32,261 bases of DNA from Butyrivibrio sp. (GCA_017535785.1 JAFXTN010000022.1:1-32261); one strand, 5' to 3'; shown: positions 7,931 through 16,460, numbered from the stretch's first letter. Notes: generated by a model not told the origin, from the sequence alone. Numbers and translations are program-made.

Positions 7931-9523
7931 TCATTGCCCTAAGGCTCTTTTCCTGTATTCGCTGGGGCTCACACCCTCAGATCTTCTGAATACCCTGCTG
8001 AAATAGTTATAATCATCGTATCCTACTTCAAAAGATATTGCTTCGAGCTTGTTTTTTTCGTCCTTCATCAGCTCTTTCGCCCTATTCATGCGGCATCCCG
8101 TTATAAAAGCAGTGATGGTCTCGTTATATGTCTGAGAAAACTTGCGCGAAAGATAACTTGGCTCAACATAGAACTGCTCGGCAAGATCCGCAAGCGAAAG
8201 CCTCTCCATATAATGCTTCTTTATATGATTGTGAATGATCTCGACCTGCTCACTGATGGAGCTGCTCTCGGAGTTATCTGAATCTGATGCTATCTGCAGA
8301 GCAAGCTCGATATTACCGATGATCGTCTCCTTGTTCAAAGAGCGAAGGCCGTAGTTGATCGCATCCTGAACCTCTTCAAAAAACCTTGTGTCGTCACCGC
8401 GGTCTGAATCCGCGATAGTATTGAGCACTCTGGTCGTAAACTGTGTCACCTCAAAGAGGCTCCACTTCTGACTGTCGCACTTACCCAGACCGGCTGTCTC
8501 CATGATAATGTTCTTGGCCTGAGCGATGTCTTTTTTGGCAAGACTTTCCGAAACAAGTGACTCGACGCGGTTTGTATATCTTTCATGGAAATCCGAAACC
8601 TTTTTGGAGCCCGAGCAAACAATGATGCTGTGCTCATTTCCGAAAGGTCTGGTCACCAGATCCGCAATCATCTCGCGGTAAACAGCGGCTATATCGTCGA
8701 GCGATGTAGCCTTATCATGAATGACAACGGTGATCGGTCCCTGCTTTTCTATCGGGAACGCTTCAAGAATGCGGTCTGCGATAAAATGAAGCCTTGCAGG
8801 CGTAGCATTGAGCTCTATGATAAATTCATTAACCTTGTCGGTATAGTTAAATATTATGATCCTCTCGTTGTCTATCAACTCGCGAAGCTTTTCTTTAAGG
8901 CCGTATGACATACGAAGGACATCCTTTTCATAGCTTTGCTTAAGGATCTCAACATTGTGAAACTTAACGAGTATGGTCGAAATCTCGGAAAAGACCTTTG
9001 TGCTCGGAACATGGAATTCATTTCCGGGTCTGAATAATTTTCCGTTCAAAAGAGAAGAGAACTCATCGTCTTCAAGGAATGAGGATACATAGTTTTCCCT
9101 GAGAAGACTGTCCTCTTTGTGTGCCTTTTCTTTTTCCCTCTCTTCCAAAGTCTTAATTGCTTTACTAAGCGAATCAACAAGCTGCTCCCTGCTTACGGGC
9201 TTAAGCAGATAGTCGATACCGCCTGACATAAATACGCCTTTTACCTTGCGGAAATCATCGTAACCGCTGACCGCAAGCGTTATGATATCCGGATAGTTGC
9301 TGCTTATCTTATCAAGAAGCTCAAGTCCGCTCAAAAACGGCATGTTGATATCCGTTATGACTATATCGGGCTTCTCTTTGGGAATCCTCTCAAGCACTTC
9401 TTCCCCGTCGCAGGCAGGTTCAAGAAATTCGATCGAGTAGTCTTCCCAAGGCAGCATTCTCTTTATGTTCTCACGGCTCCAAAGTTCATCATCAGCCGCC
9501 AATACCTTGTACTTTAACCCCAT
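7931..9523 (-). CDS. AraC-type response regulator (YesN family), 530 aa
   Basis: This is a cytoplasmic transcription regulator. The N-terminal receiver domain (about 1-125) has the acidic pair D11-D12, phospho-acceptor D58 in VITDINMP and the Lys of LLKPV near 107. A middle region of about 280 residues is typical of the long YesN-like regulators. The C-terminal 100 residues form two AraC helix-turn-helix motifs (SLADLAEQFYVEPSYLSRKFS and AISFEVGYDDYNYFSRVFRR). The start has AAAGGAG. It begins 12 bases after the kinase gene stops, so the two are co-transcribed. By the usual arrangement it should activate the downstream sugar importer operon; that target is an inference from position. Confidence 0.95.
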   Translation of the reverse strand: MGLKYKVLAADDELWSRENIKRMLPWEDYSIEFLEPACDGEEVLERIPKEKPDIVITDINMPFLSGLELLDKISSNYPDIITLAVSGYDDFRKVKGVFMSGGIDYLLKPVSREQLVDSLSKAIKTLEEREKEKAHKEDSLLRENYVSSFLEDDEFSSLLNGKLFRPGNEFHVPSTKVFSEISTILVKFHNVEILKQSYEKDVLRMSYGLKEKLRELIDNERIIIFNYTDKVNEFIIELNATPARLHFIADRILEAFPIEKQGPITVVIHDKATSLDDIAAVYREMIADLVTRPFGNEHSIIVCSGSKKVSDFHERYTNRVESLVSESLAKKDIAQAKNIIMETAGLGKCDSQKWSLFEVTQFTTRVLNTIADSDRGDDTRFFEEVQDAINYGLRSLNKETIIGNIELALQIASDSDNSESSSISEQVEIIHNHIKKHYMERLSLADLAEQFYVEPSYLSRKFSQTYNETITAFITGCRMNRAKELMKDEKNKLEAISFEVGYDDYNYFSRVFRRSEGVSPSEYRKRALGQ

Positions 9524-9535
9524 TGTACTGCTCCT

Positions 9536-11359
9536 TTATTGCTCAATACCTTCGTCCGTTTCCGAGTCGTCCGCGCTCTTAACTATCGGCAATGCTATGG
9601 TTGCCTTAGTTCCGCTGTCGGGATCGCTCTCGTAACGTATTCCGTAGCTTCTTCCGTAAACGCTCTTTACTCTGGCATTTACGTTCATGATACCTATCGA
9701 GCGTCCCATTTCGATCCTTCCGATATTTGCCTCTTCAAGCTGCTTGTTCATTGCCTCGGCATCCATACCGGCACCGTTGTCCTCGATCGTGATAAGGAGC
9801 TTTCCGTCTTCATGCCTTGCTGAGATGATAAGCTCTTTATCTTTTCTCCTGCTCTTTCGAAGACCGTGCTGAAGCGCATTCTCAACTATCGGCTGAAGCG
9901 TTATCCTCGGAATATTGTCTCTTAGTGTATCAGATTCTATATGATATGTGTACTTTACGCTGTTTCCGTTTCTGACGTCCATAACGTAAAGATAATTTCG
10001 AACGTGCGCCATCTCTTGCTGCAGAGTCGACTGCGTATCGGAGATATCAAGACTGTATCTGAAAATAGCCGAAAGCGACTGACAAAGTCCGCTCACAAGC
10101 GTACAATCCTGTGAAGCCGCTATTCCGCTCATCGTATCGAGCGTATTATACAGGAAATGAGGATTTATCTGAGCCTGGAGCACCTTGTACTGAGTTCGTT
10201 CCATCAATACCTTGGCTTCGTACTCTTCCTCAACCATCTTCTGGATCGTATCAAGCATCTCATTGAACTCTTCGCCCATGACCTTAAGCTCTTCGCTCCA
10301 CCCGGTCGTCCTTCCGACTCTGAGATCCGTGTCACCTTCCTTGATCTGGATGATCGTATTGCTGAGCTCTTCCACCGGCCTGTAGATATATCCCGAGATC
10401 TTCGTTCCAAGTAGCAATGTCAAAAGAATGATCACCAGCGCGATAATCGTAAGCATACGGAAAAGCGCGCTCTGCGTCTGAAGCATGAGCGACTGCGGCG
10501 TAAGCATGACAATATGAAGGTTGTATTTCTCAGACGCTCTGCTGTTTAGGTAAAAAGAGCCGTATTCGTCCTCAAACTGAGGAAACTCATCGGAAGCTGT
10601 AGCGATCACCTTCGTGAGTTCGGAAAAGATCTTGCTTTCTTCCTTGGTCGTATTTCCAACCTGCGCTATCGGCGAATCCCCTCTTGGCTGAAGCCAAACA
10701 TACACATCTCTCGAAGAAATGTATTTACTCATGATATCCGAGAAATTCTGCGTATTAAAATCACATATCAGATATCCGTACTGAGATCTGGTATCGTCAT
10801 AAGTATGAAGCTTTAAACAAAAGCGAAGTACATCCTGATCCGCTACGTCATTGTGATATCCGGAAAGCATAACGGCATAGTCGTCGGATTTAAGATAGCT
10901 CTTTAGATGCGCAACATTGACATACATATCCTTATCATAAAGATCGTGCGGATACTTGTTTGGTTGCTTTCTCCATGAGCTGATCAGATTATCTTCATTG
11001 TCATAGATATACAGGGCCAGAAGCTGATCGGAAGGATCAAACTTTTTTTCCGCAAAATGCCATGCATCCCAATAATACTTAACAAGATTACTTCCACCGA
11101 CATGAACTCTTCTCATGTCATAGATCATCTCTGCCTCTGTATAGATAGTCTGCATCTTTACGATGAGACCGTGAATATAAGAATTAAGCTCAGATTCCAT
11201 TCTCTGGAGAGTCTCGTCGTTGTTCAAAAGACTCTCTCTCCTGATCTGCTGCCTCGATGTGACCTCAAATACAACCGTCTGTGTGACGATCGCAAAGAGC
11301 GTGCAGCCGATGACCAGACTCAGAATGGCCTGACGCATTGTCCACTTTATATTTTTCAT
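9536..11359 (-). CDS. Sensor histidine kinase (YesM family), 607 aa
   Basis: An N-terminal membrane helix (about 10-30) is followed by an extracellular sensor region of about 270 residues. A second membrane helix (about 300-322, rich in Ile/Leu) leads to a HAMP linker (RPVEELSN onward). The His_kinase domain carries the phospho-acceptor His in QINPHFLYNTLD (about residue 402), and the ATPase domain has an N box (VENALQHGL) and a G1 box (DNGAGM). These are the marks of the YesM/LytS-like group that detects extracellular sugars or polymers. No strong ribosome site is visible before the ATG. It is the partner of the regulator downstream. Confidence 0.93.
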   Translation of the reverse strand: MKNIKWTMRQAILSLVIGCTLFAIVTQTVVFEVTSRQQIRRESLLNNDETLQRMESELNSYIHGLIVKMQTIYTEAEMIYDMRRVHVGGSNLVKYYWDAWHFAEKKFDPSDQLLALYIYDNEDNLISSWRKQPNKYPHDLYDKDMYVNVAHLKSYLKSDDYAVMLSGYHNDVADQDVLRFCLKLHTYDDTRSQYGYLICDFNTQNFSDIMSKYISSRDVYVWLQPRGDSPIAQVGNTTKEESKIFSELTKVIATASDEFPQFEDEYGSFYLNSRASEKYNLHIVMLTPQSLMLQTQSALFRMLTIIALVIILLTLLLGTKISGYIYRPVEELSNTIIQIKEGDTDLRVGRTTGWSEELKVMGEEFNEMLDTIQKMVEEEYEAKVLMERTQYKVLQAQINPHFLYNTLDTMSGIAASQDCTLVSGLCQSLSAIFRYSLDISDTQSTLQQEMAHVRNYLYVMDVRNGNSVKYTYHIESDTLRDNIPRITLQPIVENALQHGLRKSRRKDKELIISARHEDGKLLITIEDNGAGMDAEAMNKQLEEANIGRIEMGRSIGIMNVNARVKSVYGRSYGIRYESDPDSGTKATIALPIVKSADDSETDEGIEQ

Positions 11360-11421
11360 AACCCGCTGTAAAAAGAAATCCCTTCAAAACCTAATACTTA
11401 TATATGCGCTGCAGCAAAAGA

Positions 11422-13062
11422 TCAGCTATACTGCGCTTCATCAAGCGACTCCTGAGATATGACCGCTTTATGGAGCATAACGATCTCGCCCTTCTTATGC
11501 TCTTTTACCTCATAAAGAGCATTGTCAGCCGTATACATGTAATCCCACAATTTTGTGGCCTCTCTCGGAACCGAATTACGGATACCCTGAGATATGGTCA
11601 CTATCTTACCCTCTTTTTGAGCCTTGCTCTCTATCTTCATCTCATGGACGCTGTCCCTAAGCTCCATGGCATGATTCATAACCTCTTCATCTGTCATGCC
11701 CTCATATATGAGAACAAATTCATCACCGCCGTATCTGTACGCATGGATATTTTTATTGGATGAACACTTTAGTGCTATTGCCTCGGCTATCCTCTTAAGA
11801 CATACATCACCGGCCTGATGTCCGTATGTGTCGTTATACTGCTTGAAATTGTCAACGTCAAGTATCTCGACCGCAAGAGACTTCTGCTCGCTATACGCCT
11901 TTTCAAAAGCTTCATCGGCATACTTATTAAGGCCGTATCTGTTACCGAGTCCCGTGAGAGAATCCGTCTCAGCTCTCTTAAGGAGCTTGTAATTCTCCTG
12001 CTCGATCGCGGAAAGCTTGGTCCTGATATCAGTAAAGAACCTGTAGTTTACCAGGCTGTCTTTTTCCTGAGCGATGGAATAAAGATAATACTCCTCAAGC
12101 GCCTTGGTCTTATTCTTTTCATCCTTGATAAGGCTGTACACTTCGCACTTAAGCCTTGCATGCTTTTTCTTAAGATATGAGATGTTCATGTCGTTTATCG
12201 ATCTCTCGATATTCTTGACTATATAAACGACCTCATCAACTCTTCCGATCCTCATAAAGAAACGGCATATTCCGAAAATATCCTCAACACAATCAAGAGG
12301 AAACTTGTTGGTCTGTATGAGTTTCGAAAGAATGTCGGAGTACTTCTCGAATTCCTCTGTGTTTCCGAGCAGGTAATTACCTCTCATCCTGATATCAAGG
12401 ACCGGAATGTCCTGGAAATATTCTCTGTTTACTTTAGGATCGTCCTCAAGTCTCTTAAGACCCAGAAGACAGTTCTTTACGGATGTTGCTTTTCCCAGCT
12501 GCATATAGCAATCCGCCTGGAAGCAATAGCAGAAAAGAAGATTCCTGTAATAGAGACTATCATTCTTATCACGTCTTATATGCTTGTAAGCCGAACGGAT
12601 ATAAGGAAGCGCCTTCTTGAAATCACCGATCTCATAATAGATCTGACCAATGTTGTATTCCAAAAGACCGTATACTGCACTAAGCTCATCTTGCTCATCG
12701 TTGCACAGCTTGACACCACTCATAAAGAAATCTAGGGATAATTCGAAATTACCATGACTTAAAGCATCGATACCCAGGAGGTTATAGCACCTTGCAAGGT
12801 ACATGTCCTCTCCGCACATCTGCAGATATTCCATAGCTTTAAGAAGACTGGAATTGAATTTGCGATATTCGGTACTGACCATATAATACGCATCTGCAAG
12901 AAAATAATGGGAATAGCCCAAAAGAGTGATATCATCAACCTCTTTGGCCTTCCTGATAAGCCTGTTGCATATGGTTATGTAGCTTCCGGACATATTGGCT
13001 CTGGCTGTCAAAAGCTCTTTGTTAAGCGCCTGAACCTCTAAGTCATAATCCAGTATGTTCAT
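11422..13062 (-). CDS. Cytoplasmic TPR-GGDEF diguanylate cyclase, 546 aa
   Basis: The first 350 residues are helical repeats of TPR type (for example EYNIGQIYYEIGDFKKALPYIRSAY near 135-160) with no membrane segment. They are followed by a linker helix and a GGDEF domain starting at DSLTGLGNRYGL (368 onward). The metal and substrate motif LDVDNFKQYNDTYGHQAGD is intact and the active site reads GGDEF at 445-449. So it should make c-di-GMP in response to a partner bound by the TPRs. The allosteric RxxD site that normally sits just before GGDEF is absent. It lies 61 bases upstream of the kinase gene on the same strand but has its own likely promoter. Confidence 0.93.
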   Translation of the reverse strand: MNILDYDLEVQALNKELLTARANMSGSYITICNRLIRKAKEVDDITLLGYSHYFLADAYYMVSTEYRKFNSSLLKAMEYLQMCGEDMYLARCYNLLGIDALSHGNFELSLDFFMSGVKLCNDEQDELSAVYGLLEYNIGQIYYEIGDFKKALPYIRSAYKHIRRDKNDSLYYRNLLFCYCFQADCYMQLGKATSVKNCLLGLKRLEDDPKVNREYFQDIPVLDIRMRGNYLLGNTEEFEKYSDILSKLIQTNKFPLDCVEDIFGICRFFMRIGRVDEVVYIVKNIERSINDMNISYLKKKHARLKCEVYSLIKDEKNKTKALEEYYLYSIAQEKDSLVNYRFFTDIRTKLSAIEQENYKLLKRAETDSLTGLGNRYGLNKYADEAFEKAYSEQKSLAVEILDVDNFKQYNDTYGHQAGDVCLKRIAEAIALKCSSNKNIHAYRYGGDEFVLIYEGMTDEEVMNHAMELRDSVHEMKIESKAQKEGKIVTISQGIRNSVPREATKLWDYMYTADNALYEVKEHKKGEIVMLHKAVISQESLDEAQYS

Positions 13063-13101
13063 ACCCCAACTCCAACTCTTTCAAATGAGTATTATGAAAT
13101 A

Positions 13102-13131
13102 ATGATACTCCATCCTCATTCCCCATATCAA
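13102..13131 (-). promoter_or_regulatory. Candidate promoter of the TPR-GGDEF gene
   Basis: On the minus strand TTGATA (13126-13131) and TATCAT (13102-13107) are 18 bases apart, and the start codon is about 40 bases further on. An imperfect hairpin follows the -10. A GGAG site precedes the ATG. Confidence 0.5.
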
Positions 13132-13416
13132 GCGGAAAAGCGTTAACTGACACATGTGACGGTCATTTTTATGGTTTACATATTATTATTGACTTTGCTG
13201 GTCAGATGATTATTTTTGCACCGGTTATCGTTTAATTTCGTCGTGCTTTTTAAACGCCCAATTCATGGGGTGTTATGAAACATATTTTTCAACTAATCCC
13301 CAATTTCCACAGAGTTATCCACATGACAACACTGTCGTTTTGTTAAGACTTTTTTATCACTTATCTGACAATTGACGTTATTGCATGTCATTGACGCACA
13401 ATTTGAACTTCTGTTC

Positions 13417-13455
13417 GGTTTACATAATTATATTATAATGCACTTTATGTAAACC
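13417..13455. repeat. 11-bp inverted repeat in the long intergenic region
   Basis: GGTTTACATAA (13417-13427) and TTATGTAAACC (13445-13455) are perfect complements with a 17-base AT-rich spacer containing TATAAT. A further copy of the first 10 bases is at 13174-13183. It could be an operator dyad; no T-run follows on either strand. Confidence 0.6.
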
Positions 13456-13487
13456 TATATTGGCATTTTATTTATATTTTTGTATTT

Positions 13488-15962
13488 TTAGCCTTGTTTT
13501 TCATCCGAAAACGCGCTCCAGAAGCGAGATACAGCATTTTTGACTTCACCGGTCGAAACCGCCCTGCATCCGTACCACTCTCTAGGGAAAAGTGCTCTGT
13601 AGCTGCCTTGCATGAATCTATCATCAAGTAGCGCCACGATCCCCTTGTCCTCTTCCGTCCTGATAACTCTTCCTGCTGCCTGAAGTACCTTGTTCATTCC
13701 GGGGAATCTGTAGGCATAGTCAAATCCATCCACGCCTCTTTGCTCAAAGAATTCCCTTATGATCTCTCTTTCGTTGCATACAAGCGGTATTCCGGTTCCG
13801 ACAACGATAACTCCGATGAGGCTGTCGTACTTAAGATCTATTCCCTCGCTGAATATTCCTCCCATAACGCAGAAGCCGAGTATGTTCTTATCTTCCTCAA
13901 CCTCAATGTCCATATGGATGACGTCGGACAGATCCAGGTTATTGCCTTCCGAAAATCTCTCAAGGAAGGATTCACGCGCATCCTCGCTCATAAAGCTCTT
14001 TTGCACGACAAGCTCCGACGTATCGGGATCAAAATATTCGCTCTCATAGATATCAAGGACCTCATCGAGGAACTGATGTGAAGGAAAGAAAATAAGATAG
14101 TTTCCTCCCCTTGCGCTTACTATATTGTCTATGTACGAAGCTATCTTTCTATACTGGTCATAGCTTCTCATGGAATATCTGCTAGTCACGTCCTTTCCGA
14201 CAAAAAGTCCGAGACGCCTTGGATCGAAGACGGACTTTGCGTACATTTCAAAATCCTCATCCGTTCCTCCCAGGAGCTTTTTGTAATAGCGTATCGGAAG
14301 AAGTGTCGCGGAAAAGAGAATGGAAGATCGTCCTCTTGCCATGCATTCCGCCAGATTAGTCGAAGGATCTATGCAGGAAAGACGTACGATAAAATCTCCC
14401 ATTTCATTGAACTCGCTGTAGATAACATAGTTCTCATCCACTTTGTCATATATGGTAAGGAATCTTGATATATCAAAATAAAACAGCAGAATATCCTCTC
14501 TGCAGGGGCCTTCCGCATGATCCTCAAGATATTCCGAAATGATGCCTGAAAGCCTGTTCAAAGGATTTATAAAGCCATCAATCCCGGTGAGTACCTTGCA
14601 GCCGTCACATTCTCTTTTCAGCTCCAAAAGAGCCTTGTTGCACTTATCGAGATGTCCCGCTATCCTAGGATGAAACTCTTTTATGGTGCGGGAAAGCTCC
14701 AAGAAGCTCTCTTTTCTAAGGGCAGCACTGTACATCTCCCTTCCTCTGTCTAGCAGGTTATGAGTCTCATCGACAAGGAATACATAATCTGATTTAAGTC
14801 CGTCAGCAAAGAATCTCCTAAGGTACACAAACGGGTCAAATACATAGTTGTAATCACATATGACTCCGTCTGCCCAAAGGCTCATATCGAGCGACATCTC
14901 AAATGGACATACTTCATGCTTATACGCGTACTCTACTATCTTCTCCCTGTCAAAGCTGTCTTCATTGGTAAGAAGGTCATATATCGCGTCATTTATCCTG
15001 TCATAGTGGCCGTTTGCATACGGACAAGCCTCGGGATTACAGTTTCTCTCTCCCTCATCAAGGAAGCATATCTTATCCCTTGCCGTTATCGTGACCGTCT
15101 TAAACTTAAGCTTCTGAAGCTCTCTTAGCGTATTGAAAGCATCTTCCGCCACTGTCCTTGTTATCGTCTTTGCCGTCAGGTAAAAGATCTTGCTTACCTT
15201 CTGCTCTCCCATCGCTTTTACGCTGGGAAATACCGTCGTTATCGTCTTTCCTGTGCCTGTCGGCGCTTCCAAAAATAGCTTTTTGCCATGCACGATCGTT
15301 CTGTAAACGCCCGCAGCAAGCTCTTTTTGCCCATCCCTGTAAGGGAAAGGAAATTGTACTTCCTTGATGGAGGCTGTTCTTGTAAGCTCCCATTCATATT
15401 CAAAATCAGACCACTTAAGGTACTTCTCTATAAGCTCGTTGAACCACTTTATGATCTCATCCGCCGTATAAGTCTGATCAAAATACTTGATCTCTTCGGT
15501 GTCCATGTTGCAATATGTCATTCTGACATCTATTGACGGGCAGCCCCTTTGAATGAGATATATCGCGGCATAACATTTAGCCTGTGACAGATGTACCGGC
15601 ACAGGCTCTTTCATTTTCGACAGGTCTCTGTATGTGCCCTTTATCTCGTCGATAAGGGGCATCTGCTTCTTCTTGCCCTCAAACATGGACTGCCGGGGGT
15701 CAAAAGCATTCTCATCATCAAAATATTTATCCAGTATGCCGTCCGCTCTTCCCTCGATAACAAGCTCATATCTGCCTGTATTGTGGGTATATTTAAGAGG
15801 GACCTCGGCGTGATAATCCGCTCCCATGCTCTTCTGGATCATGCGGTGGATCCTTCCGCCCTCTTGCATCGCATCTGCGGAGACCTGATGTATTCTGTTG
15901 TCTATATTTCCGCTACGTAAGATAAACTCTACAAGTCTGCGGACTGAAATCTGTATCACCAT
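13488..15962 (-). CDS. PD-(D/E)XK nuclease fused to XPD/DinG-type iron-sulphur DNA helicase, 824 aa
   Basis: The N-terminal 200 residues carry the RecB/Cas4-type nuclease motifs: GRIH (His45), GRAD (Asp80), DEIK (Glu112, Lys114) and Q133-xxx-Y137, numbered from a longer frame with six extra residues. The rest is a superfamily 2 helicase of the XPD/DinG kind. It shows Walker A EAPTGTGKT (238-246), four cysteines fit to hold a 4Fe-4S cluster (305, 314, 319, 358), a DETH box (404-407), SATLLP, and motif VI QAAGRVIRT. It likely unwinds and cuts damaged or recombining DNA. The start is placed at the ATG 15960-15962 (MVIQISVRR), which has GGAGAG 10 bases upstream. The upstream ATG at 15980 lies in a hairpin arm and has no ribosome site. 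It lies alone between non-coding stretches. Confidence 0.9.
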   Translation of the reverse strand: MVIQISVRRLVEFILRSGNIDNRIHQVSADAMQEGGRIHRMIQKSMGADYHAEVPLKYTHNTGRYELVIEGRADGILDKYFDDENAFDPRQSMFEGKKKQMPLIDEIKGTYRDLSKMKEPVPVHLSQAKCYAAIYLIQRGCPSIDVRMTYCNMDTEEIKYFDQTYTADEIIKWFNELIEKYLKWSDFEYEWELTRTASIKEVQFPFPYRDGQKELAAGVYRTIVHGKKLFLEAPTGTGKTITTVFPSVKAMGEQKVSKIFYLTAKTITRTVAEDAFNTLRELQKLKFKTVTITARDKICFLDEGERNCNPEACPYANGHYDRINDAIYDLLTNEDSFDREKIVEYAYKHEVCPFEMSLDMSLWADGVICDYNYVFDPFVYLRRFFADGLKSDYVFLVDETHNLLDRGREMYSAALRKESFLELSRTIKEFHPRIAGHLDKCNKALLELKRECDGCKVLTGIDGFINPLNRLSGIISEYLEDHAEGPCREDILLFYFDISRFLTIYDKVDENYVIYSEFNEMGDFIVRLSCIDPSTNLAECMARGRSSILFSATLLPIRYYKKLLGGTDEDFEMYAKSVFDPRRLGLFVGKDVTSRYSMRSYDQYRKIASYIDNIVSARGGNYLIFFPSHQFLDEVLDIYESEYFDPDTSELVVQKSFMSEDARESFLERFSEGNNLDLSDVIHMDIEVEEDKNILGFCVMGGIFSEGIDLKYDSLIGVIVVGTGIPLVCNEREIIREFFEQRGVDGFDYAYRFPGMNKVLQAAGRVIRTEEDKGIVALLDDRFMQGSYRALFPREWYGCRAVSTGEVKNAVSRFWSAFSDEKQG

Positions 15963-15966
15963 AAAC

Positions 15967-16009
15967 GAAAAGCTCTCCATGGCATATTTTATACCATGGA
16001 GAGCTTTTC
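15967..16009 (-). terminator. Perfect 16-bp hairpin upstream of the helicase gene, probable terminator
   Basis: Arms GAAAAGCTCTCCATGG (15967-15982) and its exact complement (15994-16009) enclose 11 AT-rich bases. In the minus direction the second arm ends in TTTTC, giving a short T-run. It is the likely terminator of the HPr-like gene upstream. The second arm also contains the GGAG ribosome site of the helicase gene, so in a read-through message translation of the helicase would be blocked. Confidence 0.7.
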
Positions 16010-16088
16010 TACCACAATGAACAATTATTTCTTTACTTCTTGGTACTGTCCGGCTCGCGAACGGTTACCTTTGTACTGCATATATGAA

Positions 16089-16328
16089 TCAGCTGGCAAT
16101 TGAAAGAGTATTAAGATAAGTCTCAAACTCAGGATCAAAGCCGCTGTATTCAACAGTTAAAGTTTTTGTTAGATCCAATCCGAAAACTCCAAGGATCGAC
16201 TTAGCGTCAACAACATATCTATTATAGTATATATCAATATCGAAGTCACACTTTGTTGCTGCGTTGACGAATTCCTTGACCTGACCGGGTCTAAGCATAA
16301 TGTTCTTCTTCATTAGCTTTCTCAACAC
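16089..16328 (-). CDS. HPr-like protein without the catalytic histidine, about 79 aa
   Basis: The open frame reaches 16403, but AAGGAAG lies eight bases before a GTG at 16326-16328, giving a protein of normal HPr length. From that start, NIMLRPGQVKEFVNAAT aligns with the HPr active-site region in which GLHARPA is usual. His15 is replaced by Met, while Arg-Pro is kept. The regulatory-serine region is well conserved: VDAKSILGVFGLDL, where Ser44 aligns with Ser46 of HPr. So it cannot carry phosphate from enzyme I in the normal way, but may still be a target of HPr kinase or bind CcpA-like partners, as Crh does in Bacillus. A short unassigned stretch follows, then the hairpin terminator. Confidence 0.8.
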   Translation of the reverse strand: MLRKLMKKNIMLRPGQVKEFVNAATKCDFDIDIYYNRYVVDAKSILGVFGLDLTKTLTVEYSGFDPEFETYLNTLSIAS

Positions 16329-16460
16329 AATAGTCACTTCCTTTCTTATTTGCAAAAGAAAATTACACATAAAACTTATAAGACTATACATTGTGTTAAG
16401 CAATTTGTAAATGGAAAAAAGTGACTTAACATTGAAAAAATTGTGAAAATTATGTGTTCA

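Larger units (their letters stand above)
13063..13487. other. 425-bp AT-rich non-coding region with several DNA-binding motifs
   Basis: No convincing gene was found on either strand. The stretch holds a perfect consensus DnaA box TTATCCACA (13315-13323), a second box-like ATTTCCACA eight bases earlier, a LexA/DinR-like site GAAC-TTCT-GTTC (13405-13416), and an 11-bp inverted repeat GGTTTACATAA/TTATGTAAACC (13417-13455). A third copy of GGTTTACATA lies at 13174-13183. It separates the 3' end of the helicase gene from the GGDEF promoter. A clear terminator for the helicase gene is not seen. Confidence 0.6.

Noticed and set aside
13275-13346. 23-codon plus-strand ORF with GGGGTG before its ATG in the 425-bp intergenic region
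   Set aside because: Its coding content comes from translating the DnaA-box-like sequence (FHRVIH pattern) and it has no hydrophobic or domain features of a toxin or small protein.
13488-15962. Reading the nuclease-helicase as a Cas4/Cas3-type CRISPR protein
   Set aside because: No cas genes or repeats are nearby and the helicase motifs are of the XPD/DinG type, not Cas3.
15963-15980. Helicase start at the ATG of 15978-15980
   Set aside because: It lies in the hairpin arm and has no ribosome site; the ATG at 15960-15962 has GGAGAG upstream.
16329-16403. N-terminal extension of the HPr-like protein
   Set aside because: The extension is outside the HPr fold and lacks a ribosome site, while AAGGAAG precedes the GTG at 16328.
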